Shown here in pieces: positions 6,284 to 13,803 of a stretch of DNA of 14,663 nt. Both the position numbers and the translations under genes were made by a program. A model generated the notes under the pieces. That model did not search any database and was not told where the DNA came from. It saw only the letters and a list, made by a program, of their open reading frames with translations. The DNA is from JAUYLU01 sp038065675 (GTDB taxonomy: Bacteria > Patescibacteriota > Minisyncoccia > Phycocordibacterales > VMEP01), in the NCBI GenBank assembly GCA_038065675.1, contig JBBTQM010000027.1, positions 1 through 14,663 of the forward strand, written 5' to 3'. Numbering within the stretch: position 1 is the first letter of the stretch; the number at the start of each line of letters is the position of its first letter.

Positions 6284-7642
6284 TTATAAGTATGAAAGCG
6301 GATTTAAGTATCCGTTTTGCGGGGAAATCGGCAGTCTCAAATACGTGCCGCACGTTATGCTTATATATTTGTTTGGACCCGTCGGCTCCGATATTCTCAC
6401 CGCTTTTGAAGCAAGTACCGTGAAATGAAGATGAGGGCCTGTGGTATAGCCGGTATTGCCGCTGTAGCCTATTACTTGTCCCGTGCTTACAATTTCACCT
6501 TGGCTCACTTTGATAAGGCTAAGGTGCCCATAGATGGTTGATAGCCCATTGCCGTGCTCCAAGAGCACCCATTTCCCATAGGACGCTTTGTAGCAGGAAG
6601 TATCCGTATTCCCGGTGCCGACCACTCGTCCGCCGAGCGAGGCTTTGATTTTTGTTCCGACGCTCGCCTTAAGGTCAATCCCGTTATGCCCTTTCCCGTG
6701 GTACACCTGGGGGTTTTTTGTGGCAAAAGGCGTATCCCCGAAATATTGGGTTATTTTTACGAAATCAAGCGGCCAAGAAAGCACTCTGCCGCCTGCAGGC
6801 GGCAAACTCGCCGGGTCAATGTCCACCCGGAGCTTGCTTTCGAATTCGTATATTTCCCTTTCCAGTTTATTTTTTTTGGTAAGACGTTCGGACAAAAGTT
6901 TCCTATATTCCGATTCCTTATTGTTTGTTTCTTTAAGAACAGTGTTTTTGTCGCTTTGGTTTATTTCAACGATTTTTTTCTGGTCCGCAAGCGTTGCTTT
7001 GAATCCAAGGAGTTTTTTTCTCTCTGCTTCTTTATTTTTTTTGTTGTCTTCCAGATTTTGTTTAAGTTTCCGGACATTTTCTATGTGTGTTTTTAAGGCA
7101 TTTTCCACGCTTATTAACGTATCCATACTTTCCCAAATGTCCGATATTTTATCTTCCGCTAAAACCAGTTCAACTATATTTTTTGATTCCAATGAATCAA
7201 CATTCTTAATAATCGCCCCGAGTGTGTCCAGGCTTTTGTTGATACTTTCGTTTTTTCCCGCTATTCCTAAGTTAAGGTTATTTATATTCGTGTTAGTGAT
7301 GCTTATCTTTTTTTCGGTGGCCTTTATTTCCGCAAGCAGCTTGCCCTTTTCTGCTTCCAGTATTTTCAATTCTTTTTTCAGGCTGTCTGATTCTTTGCCG
7401 GTTTCATCAATTTGTTTCTGGTAAAGGGCGATTTCTTTTTCTATTCCTTCAACTTCCGCGTTTCGGTCGGCAATCATTTTTTTAAGTTCGGCAACTTCCT
7501 TGCCCGCTTCGTCTTCCGACGATAATTCTTCCGTTGCCGCGGTATTTTCTTCAGCGAGCAAAAAAGCCGGCGCGGTTGAAATTACGGAAACAGATACAAA
7601 CAAAAACGTTAATGTGCCGAAAATTCTGAAATATTTAGGCAT
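6284..7642 (-). CDS. Secreted coiled-coil M23 (LytM) peptidoglycan peptidase, EnvC/NlpD-like layout
   Basis: A 452-residue exported murein hydrolase or hydrolase activator. The N-terminus has a signal peptide or anchor (about residues 6-30, hydrophobic and ending in Ala). Long heptad-like coiled coils fill about 45-130 and 180-270, then a proline-glycine linker (280-286) leads to an M23 domain from about 287. The zinc and catalytic residues of active LytM enzymes are present: His319 and Asp323 in GHNGIDLK, His373 in IYGHLS, and His404/His406 in TGPHLHF. It is therefore likely an active endopeptidase, unlike EnvC, whose LytM domain is degenerate. The start ATG overlaps the gltX end by 8 bp, so translation is probably coupled. 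An 18-bp perfect palindrome encodes the linker. No ftsEX genes are seen here as partners. Confidence 0.92.
   Translation of the reverse strand: MPKYFRIFGTLTFLFVSVSVISTAPAFLLAEENTAATEELSSEDEAGKEVAELKKMIADRNAEVEGIEKEIALYQKQIDETGKESDSLKKELKILEAEKGKLLAEIKATEKKISITNTNINNLNLGIAGKNESINKSLDTLGAIIKNVDSLESKNIVELVLAEDKISDIWESMDTLISVENALKTHIENVRKLKQNLEDNKKNKEAERKKLLGFKATLADQKKIVEINQSDKNTVLKETNNKESEYRKLLSERLTKKNKLEREIYEFESKLRVDIDPASLPPAGGRVLSWPLDFVKITQYFGDTPFATKNPQVYHGKGHNGIDLKASVGTKIKASLGGRVVGTGNTDTSCYKASYGKWVLLEHGNGLSTIYGHLSLIKVSQGEIVSTGQVIGYSGNTGYTTGPHLHFTVLASKAVRISEPTGPNKYISITCGTYLRLPISPQNGYLNPLSYL
6787..6804. repeat. 18-bp perfect palindrome inside the M23 gene linker
   Basis: TGCCGCCTGCAGGCGGCA reads the same on both strands. 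It encodes the Leu-Pro-Pro-Ala-Gly-Gly linker between the coiled coil and the M23 domain on the - strand. It is more G+C-rich than its surroundings. No second copy was noticed in this window. Confidence 0.6.
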
Positions 7643-8957
7643 TTAGTGTTTTTATCGCCCGCCCGATTCGCGCCAAAGATTCGTTTTTCCCCAAAATATA
7701 AGCGACAGAAAAAGGGTCCGGGCTTTTTTCTTTTCCCGTTAAGGCATATCTAAGCGGCCATAAAACCGAGCCGCGCCCGGCGCTCTCGGCAAAAGGCATT
7801 GTTACCGCCTTGATATTTTCGATTGTAAACCTTTTTTCGTCCAAAGACTCAAAAAGAGCTTTTATTTTTTCAAGATTTTTCCCCGCGGTGTTCGAGGTCT
7901 CCCCTTTCCACGGCAGTTTTTCTTTCGGGCATTTCGGCTCATTTAAGAAATCAAGCTCCCCGCCGTTAAAAAGGTTTTTTATATTGCCTAACGTTGAGAT
8001 TCTTTCCAAAACAGGCGGAAGAAATTTTTCTGCGGTGCTGATGTCAGTACTCGTAATTTTCATTATTTCCTTTTTTACTATCTCAGGCGATTGTTTTATA
8101 TATTCCCGATTAAACCAATTTAATTTATCTATATTGAATACCGCTCCTCCTTTTTGGACACGCCCCAGGTCAAAGAGTTCTATTAATTGGGAAATAGTAA
8201 ATAATTCCTCTTCCCCGCCTGGGTTCCACCCGAGAAGAGCGAGATAATTAAGCATCGCTTCCGGTAGATATCCCCGGTCTCTATATTCTGTGAGCGCGAC
8301 GGCGCCGTGGCGTTTTGATAGCTTTGAGCGGTCAGGGGCGAGAATAAGAGGAATATGGGCGTAAATTGGCCTTGCCGCGCCGAGTGCTTCAGCTATCAAT
8401 ATTTGACGCGGAGTGTTTGATATGTGGTCTTCCCCCCGGATAACATGCGTTACCCCCATTTCAAAATCGTCAATTGCTACAGCGAGATGGTAAAGCGGCT
8501 CATCAAGAGAGCGTGCAATGACAAAATCACCGAGTTCTGTCGTGTCAAATTCTACTTCACCGCGTATAACATCATCAAATTTTATTTTTACGTTCGTATT
8601 TTTAAAACGAATCACCTCTTCCCTCCACCCTTCTTTAAGAGGAGTTTCTTTCGAAATATATGCCTTGCCGTTTTCAATTAATTTTTTAAGATGCGAACGG
8701 TAAATTTCTACACGCTCAGACTGGCGGTAAAATTCATCCCACGAAATACCAAGCCACGAAAGGCCGTCGGTTATGTTTTTTTCGTATTCAGGCTTATTCC
8801 TTTCTTTATCAGTATCTTCTATGCGCAAGATAAATTTACCGCCGTGTTTCTTGGAGTAAAGAAAATTAAAAAGAGCGGCGCGGGCCGTGCCGATGTGGAG
8901 ATTCCCGGTCGGTGACGGGGCTATTCGCACAACCGGCGTTTTTTCAGGATGACTCAT
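7635..8957 (-). CDS. gltX: Glutamyl-tRNA synthetase (class I)
   Basis: A 440-residue class I aminoacyl-tRNA synthetase that charges tRNA-Glu with glutamate; in lineages without GlnRS the enzyme also mischarges tRNA-Gln for the GatCAB amidotransferase, which I infer may apply here. The ATP-binding signature PSPTGNLHIGTARAALFN (14-31, HIGT at 21-24) and the KMSKS equivalent KLSKR (212-216) are intact. The segment DTDKERNKPEY and the RGEDHISNTPRQ motif (174-185) are typical of GluRS rather than GlnRS. The zinc-finger cysteines found in some GluRS between the two signatures are absent. The length is slightly short of the usual 460-490, so the anticodon-binding part is compact. It overlaps murG by 14 bp upstream and the M23 gene by 8 bp downstream. 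Confidence 0.96.
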   Translation of the reverse strand: MSHPEKTPVVRIAPSPTGNLHIGTARAALFNFLYSKKHGGKFILRIEDTDKERNKPEYEKNITDGLSWLGISWDEFYRQSERVEIYRSHLKKLIENGKAYISKETPLKEGWREEVIRFKNTNVKIKFDDVIRGEVEFDTTELGDFVIARSLDEPLYHLAVAIDDFEMGVTHVIRGEDHISNTPRQILIAEALGAARPIYAHIPLILAPDRSKLSKRHGAVALTEYRDRGYLPEAMLNYLALLGWNPGGEEELFTISQLIELFDLGRVQKGGAVFNIDKLNWFNREYIKQSPEIVKKEIMKITSTDISTAEKFLPPVLERISTLGNIKNLFNGGELDFLNEPKCPKEKLPWKGETSNTAGKNLEKIKALFESLDEKRFTIENIKAVTMPFAESAGRGSVLWPLRYALTGKEKSPDPFSVAYILGKNESLARIGRAIKTLNA

Positions 8958-10074
8958 GTTCTAAAGCCATTTCAACTATCCCGCGCGCGATAGTTTCCGC
9001 CGCGTTGGGTTGGTAAAATTTACCCGCGGCTACGGACATTGTTTTTAATAGTTCTTTATTCCCCATAAGTTTTTCTATTGCAGCCTTGAGGACGCTCGGG
9101 GAAAGATTTGATTCTTCTATGACGGTGCAGGCGCCGGCCCTTGCGTAATTAAAGGCGTTTTTACGCTGGTGGTCTCCGTTGGAATCGGTTATCGGTATGA
9201 CGATAGACGGTAATTTCCAAGCGGCTATTTCAAACATGGTAGAGCCGGCGCGCGAAACAACCAAAGAAGAAATCCCGGCGGACATTCTCACGCTTAAAGC
9301 ATTAAGGTAACCGAATGGCCTGTATCGTTCTTTGTAATTTGAATTTTCAAGAATTACTTTTGAAAGTTTTTCCACGTTTTCAATATTATTGTTTCCCGTC
9401 TGGTGTATTATTTGATATTTGGTTACAAGGTCAGGCAGAGCGTCAAGCACGACATTATTTATAAGTTCCGCTCCTTGCGAGCCGCAAATAATTAAGATTG
9501 TCGGAAGTGACGGGTCAAGATTCAAATAACTTGAAGCCCCTTCTTCAATCGGAACAAGAATTTCCTCGCGCACCGGCTGGCCGGTGTATACCGTTTTTTC
9601 TTTCGGGAAATAATTACTCGCTCCTTCGTAAGAGATGGCGATACGTTTGGCGAATTTTGATGCCCACATATTGGTTCGTCCGGGAACAGAGTCCGATTCA
9701 TGTATGAAAACCGGAATTCTCAAAATTTTAGCGGCAAGGAGCGTCGGGAAGCTGGCGTACCCTCCTTTTCCGAAAACAACGTCGGGATATACGGCGTAGA
9801 CGTTAATGAACGCGCGGATGATTCCTAAAATTGTCTTAAAAATATCAAAAAAATTACGCACCGAAAAATATCGGCGTAATTTACCGGCAGGGATATGCTG
9901 GTAAATTACGCCATTTTCAAACAGCGCCCGTTCGTTGTAAGGTGAGTCTGAGAAATAATATATTTTAGAATCGACTATTTTTTCTTTGTCGATTACTTTG
10001 TTTAAGGATTGAATGACGGCGATAATCGGGTAAAAGTGCCCGCCCGAACCTCCGCCGGTGAAGAGTATTTTCAT
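8944..10074 (-). CDS. murG: UDP-N-acetylglucosamine transferase of lipid II synthesis
   Basis: MurG (GT28, GT-B fold) adds GlcNAc to lipid I at the inner membrane face to give lipid II. The 376-residue protein carries the N-terminal glycine-rich loop GGGSGGH (7-13), the acceptor-side motif FGKGGYASFP (101-110), HESDSVPGRTN (125-135), the hinge-side GSQGAELIN (198-206), and the UDP-GlcNAc motifs VVSRAGSTMFE (272-282) and DHQRKNA (301-307). All are in the expected places, so the enzyme should be active. It follows ftsW by 55 bp and its 3' end overlaps gltX by 14 bp. The order mraY-ftsW-murG matches a remnant of the classical dcw cluster. No Shine-Dalgarno sequence is obvious at the ATG. Confidence 0.96.
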   Translation of the reverse strand: MKILFTGGGSGGHFYPIIAVIQSLNKVIDKEKIVDSKIYYFSDSPYNERALFENGVIYQHIPAGKLRRYFSVRNFFDIFKTILGIIRAFINVYAVYPDVVFGKGGYASFPTLLAAKILRIPVFIHESDSVPGRTNMWASKFAKRIAISYEGASNYFPKEKTVYTGQPVREEILVPIEEGASSYLNLDPSLPTILIICGSQGAELINNVVLDALPDLVTKYQIIHQTGNNNIENVEKLSKVILENSNYKERYRPFGYLNALSVRMSAGISSLVVSRAGSTMFEIAAWKLPSIVIPITDSNGDHQRKNAFNYARAGACTVIEESNLSPSVLKAAIEKLMGNKELLKTMSVAAGKFYQPNAAETIARGIVEMALEHESS

Positions 10075-10129
10075 CCTGTTAGAAGTTAATGCTAAAAAGA
10101 CTTACCGAATAAAACATAGTTTCCATAAT

Positions 10130-11233
10130 TCATGATTGCCGTTTCTCGCGGCGGGAAATATTAAGAAGTATGCCAATTTCCGCCAGGGCAAACATAAGCG
10201 CTGTTCCGCCATGGCTTACAAAGATGATTGGCACTCCGGTGAGGGGAAGAATTCCTATCATTGACCCTATGTTTATGAACGATTGGGACACTATCAGTAT
10301 AACAATTCCCGTCGCAAGGAGTCTACCGAATTGGTCGCCCGAAGAGTCGGCTATTTTAAGCCCGCGCAGGGCGAAAACGACAAAAAGAGATATAAGTATT
10401 ATCGCACCAACAAAGCCAAATTCTTCCGACATGACCGCGAAAATGGAATCCCCGACAGGTTCCGGCAAAAAGTCGAATTTTTGTATACTTTGTCCGAATC
10501 CCCTGCCAAACATCCCGCCCGAGCCTATGGCTATTAAAGATTGCTGAAGTTGATAAGAAGCCCCGAGCGGGTCTTCTGAGGGATTTAAGAAAGTAAGAAT
10601 TCTAGCCATGAGATATTGTTTTGTGAATGCAAGGGCGACAATTCCGGCAACTGAAGCCGCGCCCAAGGCGAAAATATCCCTCAACCGCGCTCCGGCTACA
10701 AAAAGCATGGCTATACCGGCCGAGAAAATGACAAGAAATGTTCCCGTATCCGGCTGCTTGAGTAAGATAATTCCGGATATACCGGCGAGAATCATGAAAG
10801 GCAAAACCCCGTGTTTAAACGAACGTACCCTTTCTTTGAACATTGAGAGAATTGCCGCCAATGCCGCGACGAATCCTATTTTTAAAAATTCAGCCGGTTG
10901 AAAGGAGAAAGAGCCGATTGAAATCCAACGCGCCGCGCCGTTATGCTCAAGCCCTACCCCCGGGACGAAAACAAGGGCGCTTAAAGTTGCCCCGATAAAA
11001 AAAACAACAAGAGAAAATTTTTTCAAATACCGGTAGTTAATTTTTGAGAAAAACGCAAGAAGCAAAAACCCGGAAAACAACCCGAGAATTATCTGATTAA
11101 AAATAATTCCGTAAAATTTACTTTCGTTTTGCGCGAGAATGCCGAGCGATGCCGAGCTGAATATAAAAATTCCCGCAGTCACTATGACGAGCGATATGCC
11201 CAAAAATGTTTTGTCCACTCCCACTTTTTTCAT
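10130..11233 (-). CDS. ftsW: FtsW/RodA/SpoVE (SEDS) peptidoglycan glycosyltransferase
   Basis: A polytopic SEDS protein with about ten membrane helices that polymerises lipid II, together with a class B PBP, at the division site or sidewall. Family motifs seen: NGAARWISIGSFSFQPAEFLK in the first large loop region, LKQPDTGTFLVIF, the long signature around IAIGSGGMFGRGFGQS and FLPEPVGDSIFAVMSEEFGF, and the late FINIGSMIGILPLTGVPIIF followed by SHGGTALM. I place the start at the ATG at 11233 (367 residues, MKKVGVDKTF), which follows the mraY B stop by 4 bp. A TTG at 11248 would add five residues and overlap mraY B. FtsW is preferred to RodA by its place between mraY and murG; sequence alone does not settle it. 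Confidence 0.93.
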   Translation of the reverse strand: MKKVGVDKTFLGISLVIVTAGIFIFSSASLGILAQNESKFYGIIFNQIILGLFSGFLLLAFFSKINYRYLKKFSLVVFFIGATLSALVFVPGVGLEHNGAARWISIGSFSFQPAEFLKIGFVAALAAILSMFKERVRSFKHGVLPFMILAGISGIILLKQPDTGTFLVIFSAGIAMLFVAGARLRDIFALGAASVAGIVALAFTKQYLMARILTFLNPSEDPLGASYQLQQSLIAIGSGGMFGRGFGQSIQKFDFLPEPVGDSIFAVMSEEFGFVGAIILISLFVVFALRGLKIADSSGDQFGRLLATGIVILIVSQSFINIGSMIGILPLTGVPIIFVSHGGTALMFALAEIGILLNISRREKRQS

Positions 11234-11237
11234 ATCT

Positions 11238-12293
11238 TTAACCCGCAAGTGCTATTATCATGCCTATAATCGCCGTAATAACCGAAATTACCCAAACCCG
11301 CATAGTTATCTTATACGATGGCCACCCAAGTTCTTCAAAATTACGACGTACGGGGGTTACGGAAAATATTTTTTCCCCGGCGCGCAGATTTTTGGAGAGA
11401 GTTTGGATAATAATATAACCGGAAGCTAGAAAAAGAGGAAAAGCGATAATCGGCAATACGAGAACCGAGTCGGTTAAAAATGCCACGATTGATAAACTTG
11501 TCGTGAGGCCGAGTATTCCTGTTTCCGACATATAAAATCGCGCCGGCGGGATATTGAACCAAAGAAACGCAAGAATTGCTCCGGCAACAACCGCGCAAAA
11601 CGCCGCAATGTCTATCTGGTTTTGAAAAAATGCAATTCCGGAGTAAGCGGAAAAAATGGTTGCCATAATCCCGCCCGACAAACCGTCAATCCTATCAATG
11701 GCTCCGCCGGAAAAAAGAGCAAGCATTACTATCATGAAAAACGGTATGAAAAGAAGTCCGAGCTCAAATTCCCCGAGAAAAGGGACACTTACCGCGGAAA
11801 TTCCCAATTTATAGTAAAACCAAAGTGCGCCGATAAACCCTATCCCAAGAATCACTCCTATTTTTGCTGGGATAGGAAGTCCTCCGGCAACGTATCCACG
11901 GCGGCCGTATATAACTAAAAAGTCATCAGCGAGACCGACAATCGACCCGACGATTAAGGTAAAAAGAGGCAGCCATGTTTGTCCACGGCTTATGAAATTA
12001 AGTTTTTCGGTTACTGAATCGGAAAATAAAACAGAAAGAATAAAAACAACGAACGAGGTGATAAGCACGCTTGCCCAGATGACAACCCCGCCCATGAGTG
12101 GCGTCCCCGCTTCTTTTTCTTTGCGTATTTCGCTTTGAATAGCCACCTTTCCCCTGCCTGTCTTTTCGGCGCCCGTTTTATTTTTCCAAAGTTTATGCTT
12201 GTAAAGGTAATGGGCAATTATGGGAGAGAGGGCGATGCCAACAAAAAATGAAAATGCCGCCGGAGCAAACACTTTTACAACGTCGAATATCAT
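11238..12293 (-). CDS. MraY-like protein, copy B, with degenerate active site
   Basis: A 351-residue polytopic PNPT-family protein sitting where mraY belongs, directly before ftsW. It keeps TPLMGG (64-69), Asp123-Asp124 (GLADDFL), the FNIPPARFYM segment and SWPSYK-like C-terminal context, all close to copy A. However, the conserved His triad is Arg316-Arg317-Asn318 in TPVRRNFEELGW, the Gly of the DG-x-DG motif is Arg201 (IDRIDGLSGG), and MGDTG is replaced by SETG (256-259). I checked these codons on the - strand: CGT CGT AAT and AGG. The frame is unbroken, so this is not a pseudogene by truncation. A transferase with this set of changes is unlikely to work by the known mechanism. Its role may be structural, lipid-binding or regulatory, which is inference. 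It has a possible own -10 box. Confidence 0.85.
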   Translation of the reverse strand: MIFDVVKVFAPAAFSFFVGIALSPIIAHYLYKHKLWKNKTGAEKTGRGKVAIQSEIRKEKEAGTPLMGGVVIWASVLITSFVVFILSVLFSDSVTEKLNFISRGQTWLPLFTLIVGSIVGLADDFLVIYGRRGYVAGGLPIPAKIGVILGIGFIGALWFYYKLGISAVSVPFLGEFELGLLFIPFFMIVMLALFSGGAIDRIDGLSGGIMATIFSAYSGIAFFQNQIDIAAFCAVVAGAILAFLWFNIPPARFYMSETGILGLTTSLSIVAFLTDSVLVLPIIAFPLFLASGYIIIQTLSKNLRAGEKIFSVTPVRRNFEELGWPSYKITMRVWVISVITAIIGMIIALAG

Positions 12294-12300
12294 AGTGATT

Positions 12301-12306
12301 AGTATA
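12301..12306 (-). promoter_or_regulatory. Possible -10 box of mraY copy B, leaderless
   Basis: TATACT on the - strand (12306-12301) lies 7 bases before the ATG at 12293, so a transcript would start about one base before the start codon. The bases just upstream (CATGGGG) resemble those before the -10 of the small basic gene (CATGGGA). No acceptable -35 element is seen 15-19 bp upstream; that position is taken by an inverted repeat. Confidence 0.4.
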
Positions 12307-12326
12307 CCCCATGAGATAATCAGGGG
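12307..12326. repeat. Inverted repeat between dacA and mraY copy B
   Basis: On the - strand CCCCTGA and TCA-T-GGGG form a 7-bp stem with one bulged T and a 5-base loop. It abuts the -10 box of mraY B and is followed by TATACTAATC rather than a T-run, so it looks more like an operator or attenuating hairpin than an intrinsic terminator. It is the only structured element in the 63-bp gap. Confidence 0.4.
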
Positions 12327-12356
12327 CTATTTCTTATGCGATTTTTTAAAGTATGG

Positions 12357-13256
12357 TCAAAGACCAAGATGTATGGCTTCGCGCGTTCTTTCGGAAAGTT
12401 CCAATACGTCGGAAAATCTACCATTGAGGGTCCCTCCTAGAACTACAATGATAATCGGCTGTCCCAGCCCGGCGTCAAAGGCAATAGCCAAACTTCCTCC
12501 GGCAATGTCGGTAAACCCCGTTTTTGAAGCAATAATTCCGGGAATTTTTTCCACGGTTTTATTAGTATTTTCCGCATTGTGGGCTTTCTCGTCTTCGGAA
12601 TGAAAAATCACAAGAGAATATGCCGTGGCTTCAAGAATATCAGGATACTTAACAATAAATTCCTCCATAATGCGCGCTACCCACTTCGCCGAGGCATACG
12701 CCCCGGCGGAATCGGAATTTTCATCAAGTCCGGTTTCGTTGGCAAAATAAACGTCCTCAAAGCCGCTCTCTTTCGCCCTGGTGTTCATTTTTTTTACGAA
12801 CTCCCCTTCTCCGGACGCGCCAAGCGCGCCTGCAATCGCCGCCGCGCCGTCATTTGAAGAAGTAAGAAGTGTAAATTTTATAAGAGAATCCAGTGTCCAG
12901 CGTTCATCCGACAAAAGCCCGGTATCACCTTCTTTCCCCAGAGATTTTTTACTTATAGTTACAATTGTTTTACGTGGCGCTTCCGAGAGTGCGGTTAGGG
13001 CCGTCATTAATTTCGTAAGTGATGCAATCGGCAGAGTTAAATCGGCATTTTCTTCGTAAAGAATTTTTTTGCGAGAAATATCATAGACATAGGACGCTTT
13101 CGCGGTCAGATTCATCCCTGAAAAAGCGTTTCGAGCCCGAATTTCCATTTTCTTGGCTGCTTCCGTAAACTTCTGGCGGTTAAAAATATCTCCAAAAAAA
13201 GCGAGGGCAATAATCAATATTAGAAATCCGGCCGCTGTGTTTCGCAGTTGCTTCAT
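12357..13256 (-). CDS. dacA: D-alanyl-D-alanine carboxypeptidase (S11, DacA/PBP5-like)
   Basis: A serine-type penicillin-binding protein that removes the terminal D-Ala from peptidoglycan pentapeptides outside the membrane. The three active-site motifs are intact: Ser79-x-x-Lys82 in IASLTKLMTA, Ser133-x-Asn135 in LTSSNDGAA, and Lys245-Thr-Gly in SKTGFTD. The GLDENSDSAGAYASAKWVA segment is also typical of S11. At 299 residues it has only the catalytic domain: the PBP5 C-terminal beta domain and amphipathic anchor are missing, and an N-terminal membrane helix (about 8-22) probably tethers it instead. It starts 8 bp after scpB and precedes mraY B by 63 bp. A weak AAGGAAA lies about 14 bases before the ATG, too far to be a convincing Shine-Dalgarno sequence. 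Confidence 0.94.
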   Translation of the reverse strand: MKQLRNTAAGFLILIIALAFFGDIFNRQKFTEAAKKMEIRARNAFSGMNLTAKASYVYDISRKKILYEENADLTLPIASLTKLMTALTALSEAPRKTIVTISKKSLGKEGDTGLLSDERWTLDSLIKFTLLTSSNDGAAAIAGALGASGEGEFVKKMNTRAKESGFEDVYFANETGLDENSDSAGAYASAKWVARIMEEFIVKYPDILEATAYSLVIFHSEDEKAHNAENTNKTVEKIPGIIASKTGFTDIAGGSLAIAFDAGLGQPIIIVVLGGTLNGRFSDVLELSERTREAIHLGL

Positions 13257-13264
13257 TTTATTTT

Positions 13265-13798
13265 TTAATTTCCTTTTTCTTCCGAAAGCGAATCAATTGA
13301 TTCAATCAGTCCGGAATATTCCGGGAGCTCCTCTTTTTTTGAAATTCCCAAATAGCGATAAATATCCATTGTCGGGACGTAAATAAAGCTCCGCCCGTCT
13401 TTCGGGTTCGCCTTTTTTTCTATAAGGCCGCGTATCTGGAGATTGCGGAGCATAAACCCGGAATTGACGCCGCGGATGTAATCTATGTCGCTTTTGGTGG
13501 CACCGCCGCTGTAAAGTATTACCGCCAAAGTTTCAACGCTTGCTTTGGAAAGCTCCCCCTCCAGTTCTTCTTTGGCGATTTTCTCTATAAAAGGAGATGT
13601 TTCTTTTGAGGTTGTGAGCATTACTTCGTCTTTGGTGCGTACAAGATTTATTCCGCGTTCGGAAAGGGATGCCGCCAGTTCCCGAAGGCCGTTTTCGGCT
13701 TCGCTTTCGGTAACGCCTAAAATTGACGCCAAAGATTTAACCGTTATCGCGTCAGTTTTGTAAAAAAGTATCGCTTCGATTTTTTGAGAAAGTCCCAT
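13265..13798 (-). CDS. scpB: Segregation and condensation protein B
   Basis: ScpB is the winged-helix (kite) subunit that, with ScpA, bridges the SMC ATPase in the bacterial condensin. The 177-residue protein has the expected N-terminal winged helix (KIEAILFYKTDAITVKSLASILG) and the diagnostic second one at about 84-150, with LSKASVETLAVILYSGGATKS followed by IDYIRGVNS and a GRSFIYVPTMDIYRYLGI ending. The common Gln-Pro of the LAIIAYxQPIT signature is Gly-Gly here, a small departure. The acidic C-terminal tail is short. It lies 5 bp after the scpA stop and 8 bp before dacA. No Shine-Dalgarno sequence is seen, so translation is probably coupled to scpA. Confidence 0.94.
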   Translation of the reverse strand: MGLSQKIEAILFYKTDAITVKSLASILGVTESEAENGLRELAASLSERGINLVRTKDEVMLTTSKETSPFIEKIAKEELEGELSKASVETLAVILYSGGATKSDIDYIRGVNSGFMLRNLQIRGLIEKKANPKDGRSFIYVPTMDIYRYLGISKKEELPEYSGLIESIDSLSEEKGN

Positions 13799-13803
13799 GA
13801 TAT

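Noticed and set aside
6554..7424. Long + strand frames (up to 269 codons) opposite the M23 gene
   Set aside because: They are antisense images of the coiled-coil codons, rich in Phe, Ser and Leu, and the - strand protein has signal peptide, coiled coil and full catalytic motifs.
11234..11248. TTG at 11248 as the ftsW start
   Set aside because: An ATG at 11233 directly after the mraY B stop gives a normal N-terminus; the extra five residues are charged and would overlap the upstream gene.
11238..12293. Copy B of mraY as a decayed pseudogene or a sequencing error
   Set aside because: The frame is full length and conserved at both ends. The changes are separate codon replacements at three motifs (AGG, CGT CGT AAT, Ser for Gly) and not an indel, which does not look like random decay or a single read error.
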